Assembly (NCBI GenBank): GCA_963716525.1
Contig: OY970315.1
Coordinates: forward strand, 2,232,001 to 2,296,000
Direction of reading: 5' to 3'
DNA length: 64,000 nucleotides
Source: JBBREP01 sp963716525
Lineage (GTDB): Bacteria > Actinomycetota > Acidimicrobiia > IMCC26256 > PALSA-610
Made by a program: the position numbers and the translations under genes
Shown: in pieces, positions 1-7,552 of the stretch
How the letters are laid out: every line of letters begins with the position of its first letter
Numbering within the stretch: position 1 is the first letter of the stretch
The notes under the pieces: generated by a model
Seen by the model: the letters and a program-made list of their open reading frames with translations, nothing else
Database searches by the model: none
What the model was told of the DNA's origin: nothing

Positions 1-241
1 TCGTGAGCGATCGGCACGATCATCGGCCGTGCCGCGTTCTTCGCCGGCAAGCGGTATCAGCGCCGATCAACGGAGAGGAACCCGCATGTCACTGGATTGG
101 CGGCAGACCGACGCGTTCCCGGCGCGTTTGACGAAAGCGTCGCTCGCTCTGACACACACGGTCCCGCGACAACGCCGACGAGCGCCGACAGCCCGAACCG
201 CGAGCGTTACGGCCAGCGCCGAGCACAGATTGGGCCGCCAG
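1..241. other. no supported gene; one weak 53-codon ORF
   Basis: I see no recognisable gene in this left edge. A short open frame at 86-247 on the plus strand begins with ATG after a good purine-rich site (GGAGAGGA at 72-79), but its translation is Arg/Thr/Ala-rich and resembles no family I know. It ends over the stop of the minus-strand gene beginning at 242. Another frame across 10-100 reads hydrophobically and could be the tail of a membrane protein that starts outside the window, but I cannot support this. Confidence 0.25.
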
Positions 242-673
242 TCATAGACGCCGACCCCAGTGTTCGACGGCCATACCGTTCGAGGCTCGCACGGTCTCGA
301 CCGTTTCCCGGATCACTTGCGAACCGTCCTCACGTTCGCAACGCCAGACGAGATGCCCTTCGACGGTGTCGGCAAGTGTGTGCGCTTCGAGGATCGAAAC
401 GTCGAGTGACCGGTACCCACGTCGCGCGACCGTGACGACATGCGAGAAGCCGTCCGGGCCGCGGATTACTTGCCCACCAAGTCCCTGGTGATCGATGTAG
501 CCCCCAAACACGTACTCGCGAACGTCTGACGTGTCGCCCGTGCTGAACGCTCGGACCATGCGCACAAGCACATCGCGCGGCGACGCCGTTTCAGTCACTG
601 CCGCACAGATTGCCCAGTGAGTATGGGCGAGTGCCAGTTCGTTGGGGTCCACCGGGATGCTGATGGTGGTCAC
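242..673 (-). CDS. SnoaL-like / NTF2-fold polyketide cyclase-like protein
   Basis: About 143 residues with the feel of the SnoaL-like (NTF2-fold) superfamily: an N-terminal helix with 'LVRMVRAFSTGD', then 'YVFGGYIDHQGLGG', which matches the common pattern in which the domain meets its substrate pocket (Y-x-DHQ). It ends in alternating beta strands ('HLVWRCEREDG', 'VIRETVETVR'). Members are small hydrolases, cyclases or ligand-binding proteins, and the substrate cannot be told from sequence. The start is taken as GTG at 673. The frame stays open further upstream, but that part is proline-rich and unlike the family, and no strong ribosome site decides the start. The gene stands alone, about 350 bp downstream of an acyl-CoA dehydrogenase on the same strand. 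Confidence 0.65.
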   Translation of the reverse strand: MTTISIPVDPNELALAHTHWAICAAVTETASPRDVLVRMVRAFSTGDTSDVREYVFGGYIDHQGLGGQVIRGPDGFSHVVTVARRGYRSLDVSILEAHTLADTVEGHLVWRCEREDGSQVIRETVETVRASNGMAVEHWGRRL

Positions 674-830
674 TACGTTCGGTGGTGCCGGCGTTGGTTG
701 CGTTGGTGGATAGGGCACGCCCCGTTCCGGAGGGTGATCGAGCTCGCTGTTGGTAGCAGCGTGCTCGTCACGGTCTCCTTCCCGGGACGTGCGTGCCACC
801 CCTTGACGGCTATGACACAGAAGGGATGGC

Positions 831-920
831 ATGACCATCGTAGAGAGCACGTGCCCGATCACGGGTGGAGTCGACACCCACGCCGATATGCACGTCGCGG
901 CGGCGGTGGATGGCAACGAA
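831..920 (+). mobile_element. IS110-family transposase remnant, N-terminal 30 codons only
   Basis: ATG at 831 follows a good ribosome site (AAGGG at 821-825). The first 30 codons read 'CPITGGVDTHADMHVAAAVD', the conserved start of IS110-type (DEDD) transposases, including the first catalytic Asp in 'GVDTHAD'. After about position 920 the similarity stops and an unrelated DUF4386-like coding trace begins. The remaining catalytic residues and the Ser-containing C-terminal domain are absent, so this is a dead fragment. IS110 elements often lack terminal inverted repeats, and I find none here. Confidence 0.7.
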
Positions 921-924
921 GTGC

Positions 925-1023
925 CGCATTGTCGTCGGCATCGGCAACGGTCTGATCTTGGGTTACCTGATGTACCGCTCCGCGCTCGGTGCCACGACGC
1001 CTGGCGATGCTCGGGCTCGTCGG
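925..1023 (+). pseudogene. DUF4386-type membrane protein remnant, C-terminal piece
   Basis: The frame from about 931 reads 'VVGIGNGLILGYLMYRS', then, after a one-base slip near 991, 'LVPRRLAMLGLVGQF'. These are the last transmembrane helix and loop typical of actinobacterial DUF4386 proteins. Only about 33 codons remain: the left side joins the IS110 remnant and the right side runs into the stop of the minus-strand acyl-CoA dehydrogenase. No start codon or N-terminal helices are present. It looks like a leftover of an insertion or deletion event. Confidence 0.55.
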
Positions 1024-2276
1024 TCAGTTTCCGAAGTCCCAGCCGGAGCCGTGGCTGAAGCGCGCGAGCACGTTCTTCGCGATCAGGATCCGGTGCACCT
1101 CGTCGGGACCGTCGGCGAGGCGCAGCGTGCGCGCGCCCTGGTACATCGCGTAGAGCGGTAGGTCGCCCGATACGCCCGCGGCACCCCACACCTGGATCGC
1201 GCGATCGACCACCCGGTGATAGGCGGCGGGGACGAACATCTTGATCGCCGAGATGTCGGTGCGCGGGTCCATGCCGTTCGCCATCTTCTCGGCACAGTGG
1301 ATCGTCATGAGGCGCGCGGACTGGATGTCGATGTACGAATCGGCGATGAAACCCTGCACGAACTGCTTGGTCTGGAGCAGGCCGCCGTGAACTTCCCGCA
1401 CGCGTGCCCGATCGACCATCAGGTCGAACGCGCGCCACATCTGCCCGATCGAGTTCATGCAGTGGTAGATGCGCCCGGCGCCCAGGCGATCCTGGGCGGC
1501 CTGGTGGCCGCTTCCGCGGCTGCCGAGTTGGTTCGCCACCGGCACACGTACGTCCTCGTAGACGATCTCGCAGTGGTCGCTCTCGCACGCCCCACACGTT
1601 GATGCCGCGCAGGATGTTCACGCCGGGCGTGTCGCGAGGGACGATGATCTGCGTCATCCGGCCATTCGTGTCCGCAGCACCGTCGGGGTCCTCGGTGCGG
1701 CACATCACTACGAAGAAGTCGGCCCGCTTGCCGTTCGACGTGAACCACTTGTGCCCGTTGATCACCCACTCCTCACCGTCACGACGGGCGGTGGTGCTGC
1801 AGCGAGCGTGGGTCTGATCCGGGTGCGTCGGGTTCGGTCATCGAGAACCCCGACTCGAGCTTCCCCTCGATGAGCGGGATCAGCCATTTCCGCTTCTGCT
1901 CCTCGTCGGCGTACTTCACGAGCATCGTCTGCGTACCCGAGTTGGGTGCGACCACGCCGAACAGCGACGCCGCGCCCACGGCGTACGCGAGCACCTCGTT
2001 CATGTAGGCGAGCTCGAGGAAGTCGAGCCCCGCGCCGCCGTACTCCACCGGGAGGTGCGGTGCCCACAGGCCGGCCTGGCGCACCTTCGTCTTGATGCGC
2101 TCCCGCAGCGCCTTGGCCTCCGCGAGATCGCTGTCGGTGACATGGGGATTCGTGCGCGATGCCCAGAGCAGGTTCTCGTTCGGCAGGATCTCCTTGTTGA
2201 CGATCTGCGCGGTCAGCGCTCGGATCTCGTTGACGCGCTCCGACAAGGTCGGAACCGGCTGCACGTTCATCACCAT
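1024..2276 (-). CDS. acyl-CoA dehydrogenase, interrupted by two frameshifts
   Basis: FAD-dependent acyl-CoA dehydrogenase (alpha,beta-desaturation of acyl-CoA). Three reading frames join into one protein of about 416 residues, normal for the family. The N-terminal helical part (2276 to about 1798) ends in 'LESGFSMTEPDAPGSDP', the FAD/substrate-binding signature. The middle (to about 1595) begins 'VINGHKWFTSNG', and the C-terminal part has 'HCEIVYEDVRVPVANQLG' and the 'GAAGVSGDLPL' stretch that precedes the conserved C-terminal helix. Each junction has one extra base, near 1797 and 1595. Removing both gives 1251 nt, a multiple of three. Either both are sequence errors or the gene is a recent pseudogene. 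Start is ATG 2276 with a GGAG just upstream; ATG 2270 is possible. Confidence 0.8.
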
Positions 2277-2351
2277 CTCCGCGACTCCTCCGCTGCGTAC
2301 CTGCCGGCGCGACTGCCGGGGAATGATCGTCGCGCGGCGCGGGCGCTGCGG

Positions 2352-3602
2352 TCAGGTGCGGGCGAAGAAAGCGAAGAAGTCGCGCGTGCCGGCCACGAGG
2401 TAGCGGTCGCCGGGCCGGTCTGACGCACCCGCGAGCCGGTCACCGACGACGCTGCGCGGGTTGCGGGGGTCGGGCCGCTGGTACGTGTAGCAGCTGACCC
2501 ATTCGGGGTTGATGTCGAGCTCCATCGCCTCCACCGCGCCGGCTCGGTGCAGCAGATCGGCGAGCGACGCCACGGTGAGGCCGTCACCACCTGCGTAGAC
2601 GATCGCGCCGTCACGGGTGACGCCCACGCCGGAGCGATACACGTAGACCCGAGCCCCGATCGTGGCGCCCCACTTCGCCGAGTGGTTCGTCGGCAGGCCC
2701 GGCACGACCTGGCCGTGGTCGACGATCAGCCACAGGTTCTGGCGCACCGATTGCAGGCCCGCGGTTCCGGTGAAGTCGCGCCCCCACTCGCCGATGCGCA
2801 TCATGCCGTCCGTGGTGATGACCGCCGCGGCCCGGCCCGCGAGCAGCGGTGCGTACGTCTGGCCGCCCGCGAAGTAGCCGCCCTGCGCGTCCTGGATGCG
2901 GAAGCCCGAGTTGAACGCGCCGACCAGCGTGGCCCGCAGGCCGAGCGGCACCTGCGCGCCCCACTCGTGTGGCGCACCCGTCGGCTGCTCCAATCCCGGC
3001 ACGAGCACCGCGCGCAGCAGCTTCGGATCGAAGCGAACCAGGCCGGTGAGCAGGCTCGTGTGGATCGCGTCGGGCCGGACGTACGTCACGTACATCGCGG
3101 GGCGTCCCTGCACCGGCATCCCCGTGGGCTTCCACACGCCCTCGCCGGGTAGCGGTGGCGCCGCGGGCGACGCCACGGGCGCCGGCGGTGGGAGCCCGGG
3201 GGGCTGCGGCCGCGCGCGGACGGCGACGTTGGCGTGCGCGGCGCGGGCCGCGACCTTGGGCACGGTCGGGATGCCGCCCTTCGGTGTGCCGCCGACCTTC
3301 GGCGGATGGTGCGAGTACCACCAGTCCTCGACCCGGTTCACCACGCCGTTGAAGCCGTGGCCGCGCAGCCACTCGGTGCTGCGCGCCGTGACTGAGTCGG
3401 TGCCGGGCGCCGTGATCGCCTGCGTGTACGACCACGCGACCGGGAGGAGCAGCAAGGCGACCACGAGTGCCGCGATCCGCGCGATCCTACGACGCCTCCG
3501 CCGCCGCGGCGCGGCGCGGTCGCGACGCGTTGCGATTGCGCGCGGCGCGCCGCCAGGTACGTGGGCGTAGCCGGGCGCCGCCGACTCGAGGTACTCCGTC
3601 AT
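2352..3602 (-). CDS. phosphodiester glycosidase (NAGPA-domain) membrane-anchored protein
   Basis: 416 residues. The N-terminus has a basic run (residues 26-40, RRDRAAPRRRRRRR-like) followed by one membrane segment 'IAALVVALLLLPVAWSYTQ', so the rest should be extracytoplasmic. A Pro/Ala-rich linker (about 110-165) leads to a C-terminal phosphodiester glycosidase (NAGPA/DUF2233) domain with 'LVGAFNSGFRI', 'AAAVITTDGMMRIGEWG', 'QNLWLIVDHG' and 'AMELDINPEWVSCYTY'. The family hydrolyses sugar phosphodiesters and is linked to exopolysaccharide or cell-wall glycan processing; the substrate here is unknown. It lies next to an L,D-transpeptidase on the same strand, which fits an envelope role. Confidence 0.8.
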   Translation of the reverse strand: MTEYLESAAPGYAHVPGGAPRAIATRRDRAAPRRRRRRRIARIAALVVALLLLPVAWSYTQAITAPGTDSVTARSTEWLRGHGFNGVVNRVEDWWYSHHPPKVGGTPKGGIPTVPKVAARAAHANVAVRARPQPPGLPPPAPVASPAAPPLPGEGVWKPTGMPVQGRPAMYVTYVRPDAIHTSLLTGLVRFDPKLLRAVLVPGLEQPTGAPHEWGAQVPLGLRATLVGAFNSGFRIQDAQGGYFAGGQTYAPLLAGRAAAVITTDGMMRIGEWGRDFTGTAGLQSVRQNLWLIVDHGQVVPGLPTNHSAKWGATIGARVYVYRSGVGVTRDGAIVYAGGDGLTVASLADLLHRAGAVEAMELDINPEWVSCYTYQRPDPRNPRSVVGDRLAGASDRPGDRYLVAGTRDFFAFFART

Positions 3603-3724
3603 CGTGCAGCGTCACGCTGCGGCGGGCCGGGGCTGCACATGCACCCCTAAGGTTCCTCGCGTGGCTCAGCGAATCCTCAGAGGACCCTGGCCGTACCGTG
3701 ATTTTGCGTGGATTTGGTGATGCG

Positions 3725-5015
3725 TCAGCGCACGTGCTGGGTGACGCGGCGCGTACCCGCCGCGATGACGTGCGCCGGCGTGAACGACTCCCACGTCGTG
3801 TCCCAATCCATCACGCCGTGGTCGCCGAGTACCGGCGGCCGCGGGCTGCCGTCAATCACCACGACGTCACCGACCCGGCTGAACTGGAAGAAGGTGTGCG
3901 CGTTGGCGGGACTGAGGTTCACGCAGCCGTGCGAGACGTTCGTGACGCCCTGGCTCGACACAGACCAGGGTGCGGCGTGCACGTACTCGCCACTGTCGGA
4001 GATGTGCACGTCGTCGTATACGAGTTCGTCGTAACCGTCGGGCGAGTTGACGGGAATGCCGACGGTCGACGAAACCATACGCACGACGCTCTCGCGGTCG
4101 AGCACGATGTGCACGCCGTTCATTGTGGGGTCCTTCGGCTTGCCGCCGCTGATCGGGAAGACGGCGATCGTGGCGCCGTTGAGCGTGACCGTCATCCGGT
4201 GGCCCACGAGATCGACGAACGACACGCGCGCGTCGCCGATGCCGAAGTGTGTGGATCCCGTGCCCTGTCCCCACGCGCCGCCGCCTGCGTTCCAACCGGT
4301 CAGGTCCCACGACACAGTGACCTTCGTGTTGCGAGGCCACAAGCCGCGCGGCCGGAAGTGCAGCTCAGTTGGGCTGAACCAGTACCAACCGCCAGGAACC
4401 TCGGGTGCAGTCTTCACCGTGAAGTGCTGGAGCGCCGCCGCGTGCTGCCGTGGGATCGGTGATCGCCTGGCTGAACCGGAGTGCCACCGGCTGGCCGACG
4501 CCGACGGTGAGACCCTGGGACGGGAACGCGGACACGGTCACACCGTCGCCCGGCGAGAGGGTTTCGAACGTCGCGGTGCGTTCGACGGCGGTGGTGCCGT
4601 CCGACACGAGTGCGGTCACGCGGTAGGACGCGCCGTAGCCGAGCGGCGTGTGCGATGCCCACACCTGCGACGACATGTAGACGCCTTCGTTCTCGCCGCC
4701 ATCGGGCGTGCTCACGCGCACCGAGACCAACCGGCCGGCCGCGGCGCGCACCACCACAGGAGAGTCAGGGGCCACCGACGTGGCGCCCGGCTGCGGCGCG
4801 AAGGTGAGTCCCGCCGCCATCGTCTCCTGCGCGCCGCGCACGTCCTCGGTGGTCGTGGTGGAGCTCGGGGCGACGCCCATGCCGACCCGCCGCGACGTGC
4901 GGGCGGCCGCCGTGACCGTGACCGCGGCCGCGATCAGGGCGAACGCCATTGCCACGCGTGCCGTGTGGAAGAGTCGCTTGCACCACACGCGTCCGCGCTG
5001 CATCACGCCTGTCAC
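3725..5015 (-). CDS. L,D-transpeptidase (YkuD) with N-terminal Ig-like domains, frameshifted
   Basis: Cell-wall enzyme that forms 3-3 peptidoglycan cross-links. An N-terminal signal or anchor segment ('VAMAFALIAAAVTVTAAA', residues 21-38) is followed by two bacterial Ig-like domains as in mycobacterial Ldt proteins ('PDSPVVVRAAAGRLVSVRV', 'VGQPVALRFSQAITDP'; then 'WYWFSPTELHFRPRGLWP'). The YkuD catalytic domain ends with the motif 'HISDSGEYVHAAPW...NVSHGCVNLS', whose Cys is the nucleophile. One extra base near 4430-4450 splits the frame; removing it gives 429 codons, typical for the family. Start GTG 5015 or ATG 5003. It is transcribed away from the ECF sigma factor at 5157. Confidence 0.85.
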
Positions 5016-5156
5016 CCTGGTCGCAACGTTACGGCAGTGATCCGGCGCCCCGGTAGCGCCTGCATGCCGATGCGGGGGATTTGCCCAGGTCGCCGGGAAA
5101 CGCAGAGATTCTCAGCCGGGATGGAACCTTCCTGACCTCTCGTCGGTCATGCTGGT

Positions 5157-5670
5157 GTGCGTGAGGAAGTCCTCGACCGAACGCAATTGATCGAGCTCCC
5201 CGAGGTGGAGAGCATCGAGTTCCCCGAGATCGAGGACTTCGACACGCTGTTCCTGAGGGAGCGTCTGACGCTGACGCGCCTGGCGCACTTGCTCACCGGC
5301 TCGAATCCGGTCGCCGAGGAGATCGTGCAAGAGGCGTTCATCCGGCTCCACGCCCGGTGGGACGACGTCTACAACCCCCGCGGGTTCCTCCGCACCGTCG
5401 TGAGCAACCTCGCGAAGAACCATGCCCGCCGGCTCGTCCTCGAGCGTCGCCACGCCGCTGCGCCGGATGCGGTGGTCGGGGAGCCCGAGCTCGACGAAAC
5501 CTGGGCCGCGGTATGCCGCGCTCCCATTCCGGCAACGGGCGGTGCTGACACTCCGCTACTACGCCGACATGACGGAGGCGGAGATCGCCGACGTGCTCGG
5601 TTGCCGGATCGGCACGGTCAAGTCCGCGCACCATCGCGCGATCGTGCGCCTGCGCGAGGAGTTGCGATGA
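5157..5670 (+). CDS. ECF-type RNA polymerase sigma factor, frameshifted
   Basis: Sigma-70 family factor of the small ECF/SigE class; corrected length 170 residues. Region 2 lies at residues 28-98 ('RLTLTRLAHLLTGSNPVAEE', 'EEIVQEAFIRLHARWDDVYN', 'PRGFLRTVVSNLAKNHARR'). Region 4 lies at 118-168, with 'LPFRQRAVLTLRYYADMTEA' and the recognition helix 'LGCRIGTVKSAHHRAIVRLR'. The two halves are in different frames, and one extra base near 5495-5510 explains it. Start is GTG 5157. Its stop overlaps the start of the next gene (ATGA), so translation of the two is coupled, as usual for sigma/anti-sigma pairs. Confidence 0.8.
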
Positions 5671-6265
5671 TGGACCCCGGCGAGGTTCAGGACCGGTTGC
5701 GGCGCACCTTCGACGCGGTGGCCGCGACGACACAGGTCGACGCCGCGCCGGCGCGGCGCACGCGACGCGCCCGGCGGCCGCTCGCGTCGGCGATCGTGCC
5801 GCTCGGAGCTCTCCTCGCCGCGGCGGTGACGGTCGCGTCCGTGCTCATGTTCACCCATAATCGCGGCGGTAGTGGTGTCGAGCTCGTGCGGATCGCTCCG
5901 GTGAATCCGGCCGGTTCGGAGACCGTGCCTGGCTTGAAGGCGATCCCAGGGATGCTGGCGGTCGCCGCCGAGAACGGTGTGCCCGCCGGCTACGTACGGA
6001 AGTCCGATGTCGACATTCCCCCCGAGGAATACCGCGAGCACGTGTGAACGCGCGCACGACGTTCCCGGTGGTCGACGCCGACGGCCGGCTCGTGGGCTAC
6101 CTGGCACCCGACGTGCCGTTCATACCGCGCGCCGTTGTCGAGGCGCCGGGGTTCGACATCGAAAAGGTGCGTGCCGCGCGCAACGGAGGCTGCGAGGACC
6201 AGATCGGCGATCCCTCGTTCAAGCAGGAGTTCCCGCCCTGCAACGATGGGAGCGGCGGCGCGTAG
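5667..6265 (+). CDS. single-pass membrane protein, putative anti-sigma partner, frameshifted
   Basis: Starts at ATG 5667 inside the sigma-factor stop. Residues 1-30 are cytoplasmic ('MMDPGEVQDRLRRTFDAVAA'), a basic stretch leads to one membrane segment ('SAIVPLGALLAAAVTVASVL', about 35-58), and the rest is outside. The frame stops at 6047, but the neighbouring frame continues immediately with 'NARTTFPVVDADGRLVGYLA'. Against the lipoprotein at 7001-7504 the two pieces align end to end ('GMLAVAAENG..AGYVRKSDV', then 'PDVPFIP', 'FDIEKVRAARNGGCEDQIGD', 'EFPPCN'). So this is one protein of about 199 residues with a missing base (or a duplicated GT) near 6045. The anti-sigma role is inferred only from the overlap and topology; no zinc anti-sigma motif is visible. 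Confidence 0.6.
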
Positions 6266-6275
6266 TTGTGCGTGT

Positions 6276-6314
6276 GAGCGACCCGTGATCAGTGGGGTGG
6301 GGGACGGGTCGCTC
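6276..6314 (+). terminator. hairpin after the sigma/membrane-protein pair
   Basis: GAGCGACCCGT (6276-6286) pairs perfectly with ACGGGTCGCTC (6304-6314) around a G-rich 17-nt loop, 11 nt after the preceding stop. There is no T-run, which is common for terminators in high-GC actinobacteria. Confidence 0.6.
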
Positions 6315-6332
6315 GACACGACGGGCAACGAC

Positions 6333-6366
6333 GGTCCGGGTCGCGGTGCGCGCCGCGATCCGGACC
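6333..6366 (+). terminator. second, stronger hairpin in tandem
   Basis: GGTCCGG-GTCGCGG (6333-6346) pairs with CCGCGAT-CCGGACC (6353-6366) around a TGCGCG loop: 14 pairs with one G-T wobble. With the hairpin at 6276-6314 it forms a tandem pair that probably insulates the upstream operon from the secreted-protein gene at 6480. Confidence 0.65.
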
Positions 6367-6384
6367 ATCGTGCGCGCGCGATGC

Positions 6385-6413
6385 TTGACTACGTATCCGA
6401 CTCGTAATACCGT
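6385..6413 (+). promoter_or_regulatory. possible housekeeping promoter for the secreted protein at 6480
   Basis: TTGACT at 6385-6390, a 17-nt spacer, then TACCGT at 6408-6413, which fits the actinobacterial TANNNT -10. It lies just after the tandem hairpins and about 70 nt before the ATG at 6480. The -10 match is weak, so this is only a candidate. Confidence 0.35.
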
Positions 6414-6479
6414 TCCAATCACTCGTGGGATTGTGGGACGCGGTGCCGTGATGGTGTGCCGCGAGATTGGTGAATACGG

Positions 6480-6986
6480 ATGGCGATGCACGGTGGCCGC
6501 TCGACCCTTGTCCGCGCGAGGATCGTGGTCCTTGCGCTCACGCTGCTCGCGGGTGTGGTGATCGGCGCGGCACCAGCCCACGCCGATAACGACACAATCG
6601 ACAACCACCTGTGCCTCGACACTGGATTCGGCTACTACGGCGTGTCCGATCACGTACACATCACTGATACCGGTGGTACCTACCACATCTCTACGTTCGG
6701 CCAGGCCTCGGCATGGACCTATTTCGGCACCGGCCAGTACTGCTACCAGAACTCGGCCAACCTCGGCTGTACTACCGCGGTTTGGAGCACCATTTATCAG
6801 AACGGCTTGTACCTCGCGACCACGCCAACATACTCGAACTCCGGCATCCACTCGGTGAGCACGGGCAACCATTCGTACGGTACGAGCGGCGCGTATTACC
6901 TCGTCGAAAGCTATGTGAAGACATTCTTCGGCAACAGCTGTACCTCGGAGTCCGACGGCGCAGTCTCGACGTACGACTACAACTAA
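6480..6986 (+). CDS. small secreted protein of unknown function, Tyr/Ser/Thr-rich
   Basis: I do not recognise the family. The 168-residue product has a clear signal peptide: basic N-region, 'VVLALTLLAGVVIGAAPAHA', with cleavage expected after AHA near residue 35. The mature part (about 133 residues) is rich in Tyr, Ser, Thr, Gly and Asn, has only a few Lys and Arg residues, and has four cysteines ('NHLC', 'GQYC', 'NLGC', 'GNSC') that could form two disulfides. Codon use is visibly more A/T-rich than in neighbours. ATG 6486 is an alternative start. It sits between two copies of a related extracytoplasmic domain (5667-6265 and 7001-7504), so it may belong to the same surface system. Confidence 0.65.
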   Translation: MAMHGGRSTLVRARIVVLALTLLAGVVIGAAPAHADNDTIDNHLCLDTGFGYYGVSDHVHITDTGGTYHISTFGQASAWTYFGTGQYCYQNSANLGCTTAVWSTIYQNGLYLATTPTYSNSGIHSVSTGNHSYGTSGAYYLVESYVKTFFGNSCTSESDGAVSTYDYN

Positions 6987-7000
6987 TAACGGAGACTGCG

Positions 7001-7504
7001 ATGCGCTGGGGTATTCGCCTTGTGTCGAGTGTTGCGCTACTTGCTGCTGCGGTGTCGCTCGGCGCGTGCGGCAGTTCGACCCGCGTCCGGGGTGCGACAG
7101 CTGACCGTGTCGTTCGCATCGGGACCGCCGAACCGGACCTGTCGGGAGCACCGGCTGCGGCGCTGCCACGTCCCGTACCGAGCCCCGGCATGGTTGCCGT
7201 GGGCAACGAGGCTGGCCAATTCGTAGGCTACGTGCATCGCCGCGACTTCGAGGTCACGACGATCGCGGACTACAACGCACGGGTCAACGCGAAGACGTTG
7301 TGGAAGGTGACCGATTACGACGGCAACCTGGTCGGCTACGTCGCCCCCGACGTGCCGTTCATCCCGTTGTCCGCGGCGGCGGCGCCGGGGTTCGACATCG
7401 AGAAGGTGCGCGCGGCGCGCAACGGGGGCTGCGAGGACCAGATCGGCGATCCTTCGTTCCGCCAGGAGTTCCCGCCCTGCAACAACGGGAGCAGCGGCGG
7501 CTGA
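7001..7504 (+). CDS. lipoprotein with the same outer domain as the 5667-6265 protein
   Basis: Starts at ATG 7001 behind GGAG (6991-6994), 14 nt after the previous gene. The signal peptide ends in a lipobox, 'LAAAVSLGAC', so Cys23 should be lipidated. Of 167 residues, the last 110 form a domain shared with the membrane protein at 5667-6265: 'SPGMVAVGNEAGQFVGYVHR', then 'GNLVGYVAPDVPFIP', then 'FDIEKVRAARNGGCEDQIGD' and 'QEFPPCN'. Two Cys residues in the last 25 positions are conserved between the copies and may be disulfide-bonded. I do not know this domain. The tight spacing suggests co-transcription with the secreted protein at 6480. Confidence 0.7.
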   Translation: MRWGIRLVSSVALLAAAVSLGACGSSTRVRGATADRVVRIGTAEPDLSGAPAAALPRPVPSPGMVAVGNEAGQFVGYVHRRDFEVTTIADYNARVNAKTLWKVTDYDGNLVGYVAPDVPFIPLSAAAAPGFDIEKVRAARNGGCEDQIGDPSFRQEFPPCNNGSSGG

Positions 7505-7552
7505 GAAGCCCGCGCGGTTGCAGATTTCCGGCTGCCGTGCCGATAGACACAT

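Noticed and set aside
831..920. A functional IS110 element
   Set aside because: Only the first 30 codons exist; the rest of the catalytic domain and the second conserved domain are missing.
5123..5146. GGAACC followed by CGTCGG before the ECF sigma gene, like an autoregulated ECF promoter
   Set aside because: The spacer is only 12 nt, whereas ECF promoters usually have about 16-17 nt between these boxes. I could not support it as a promoter.
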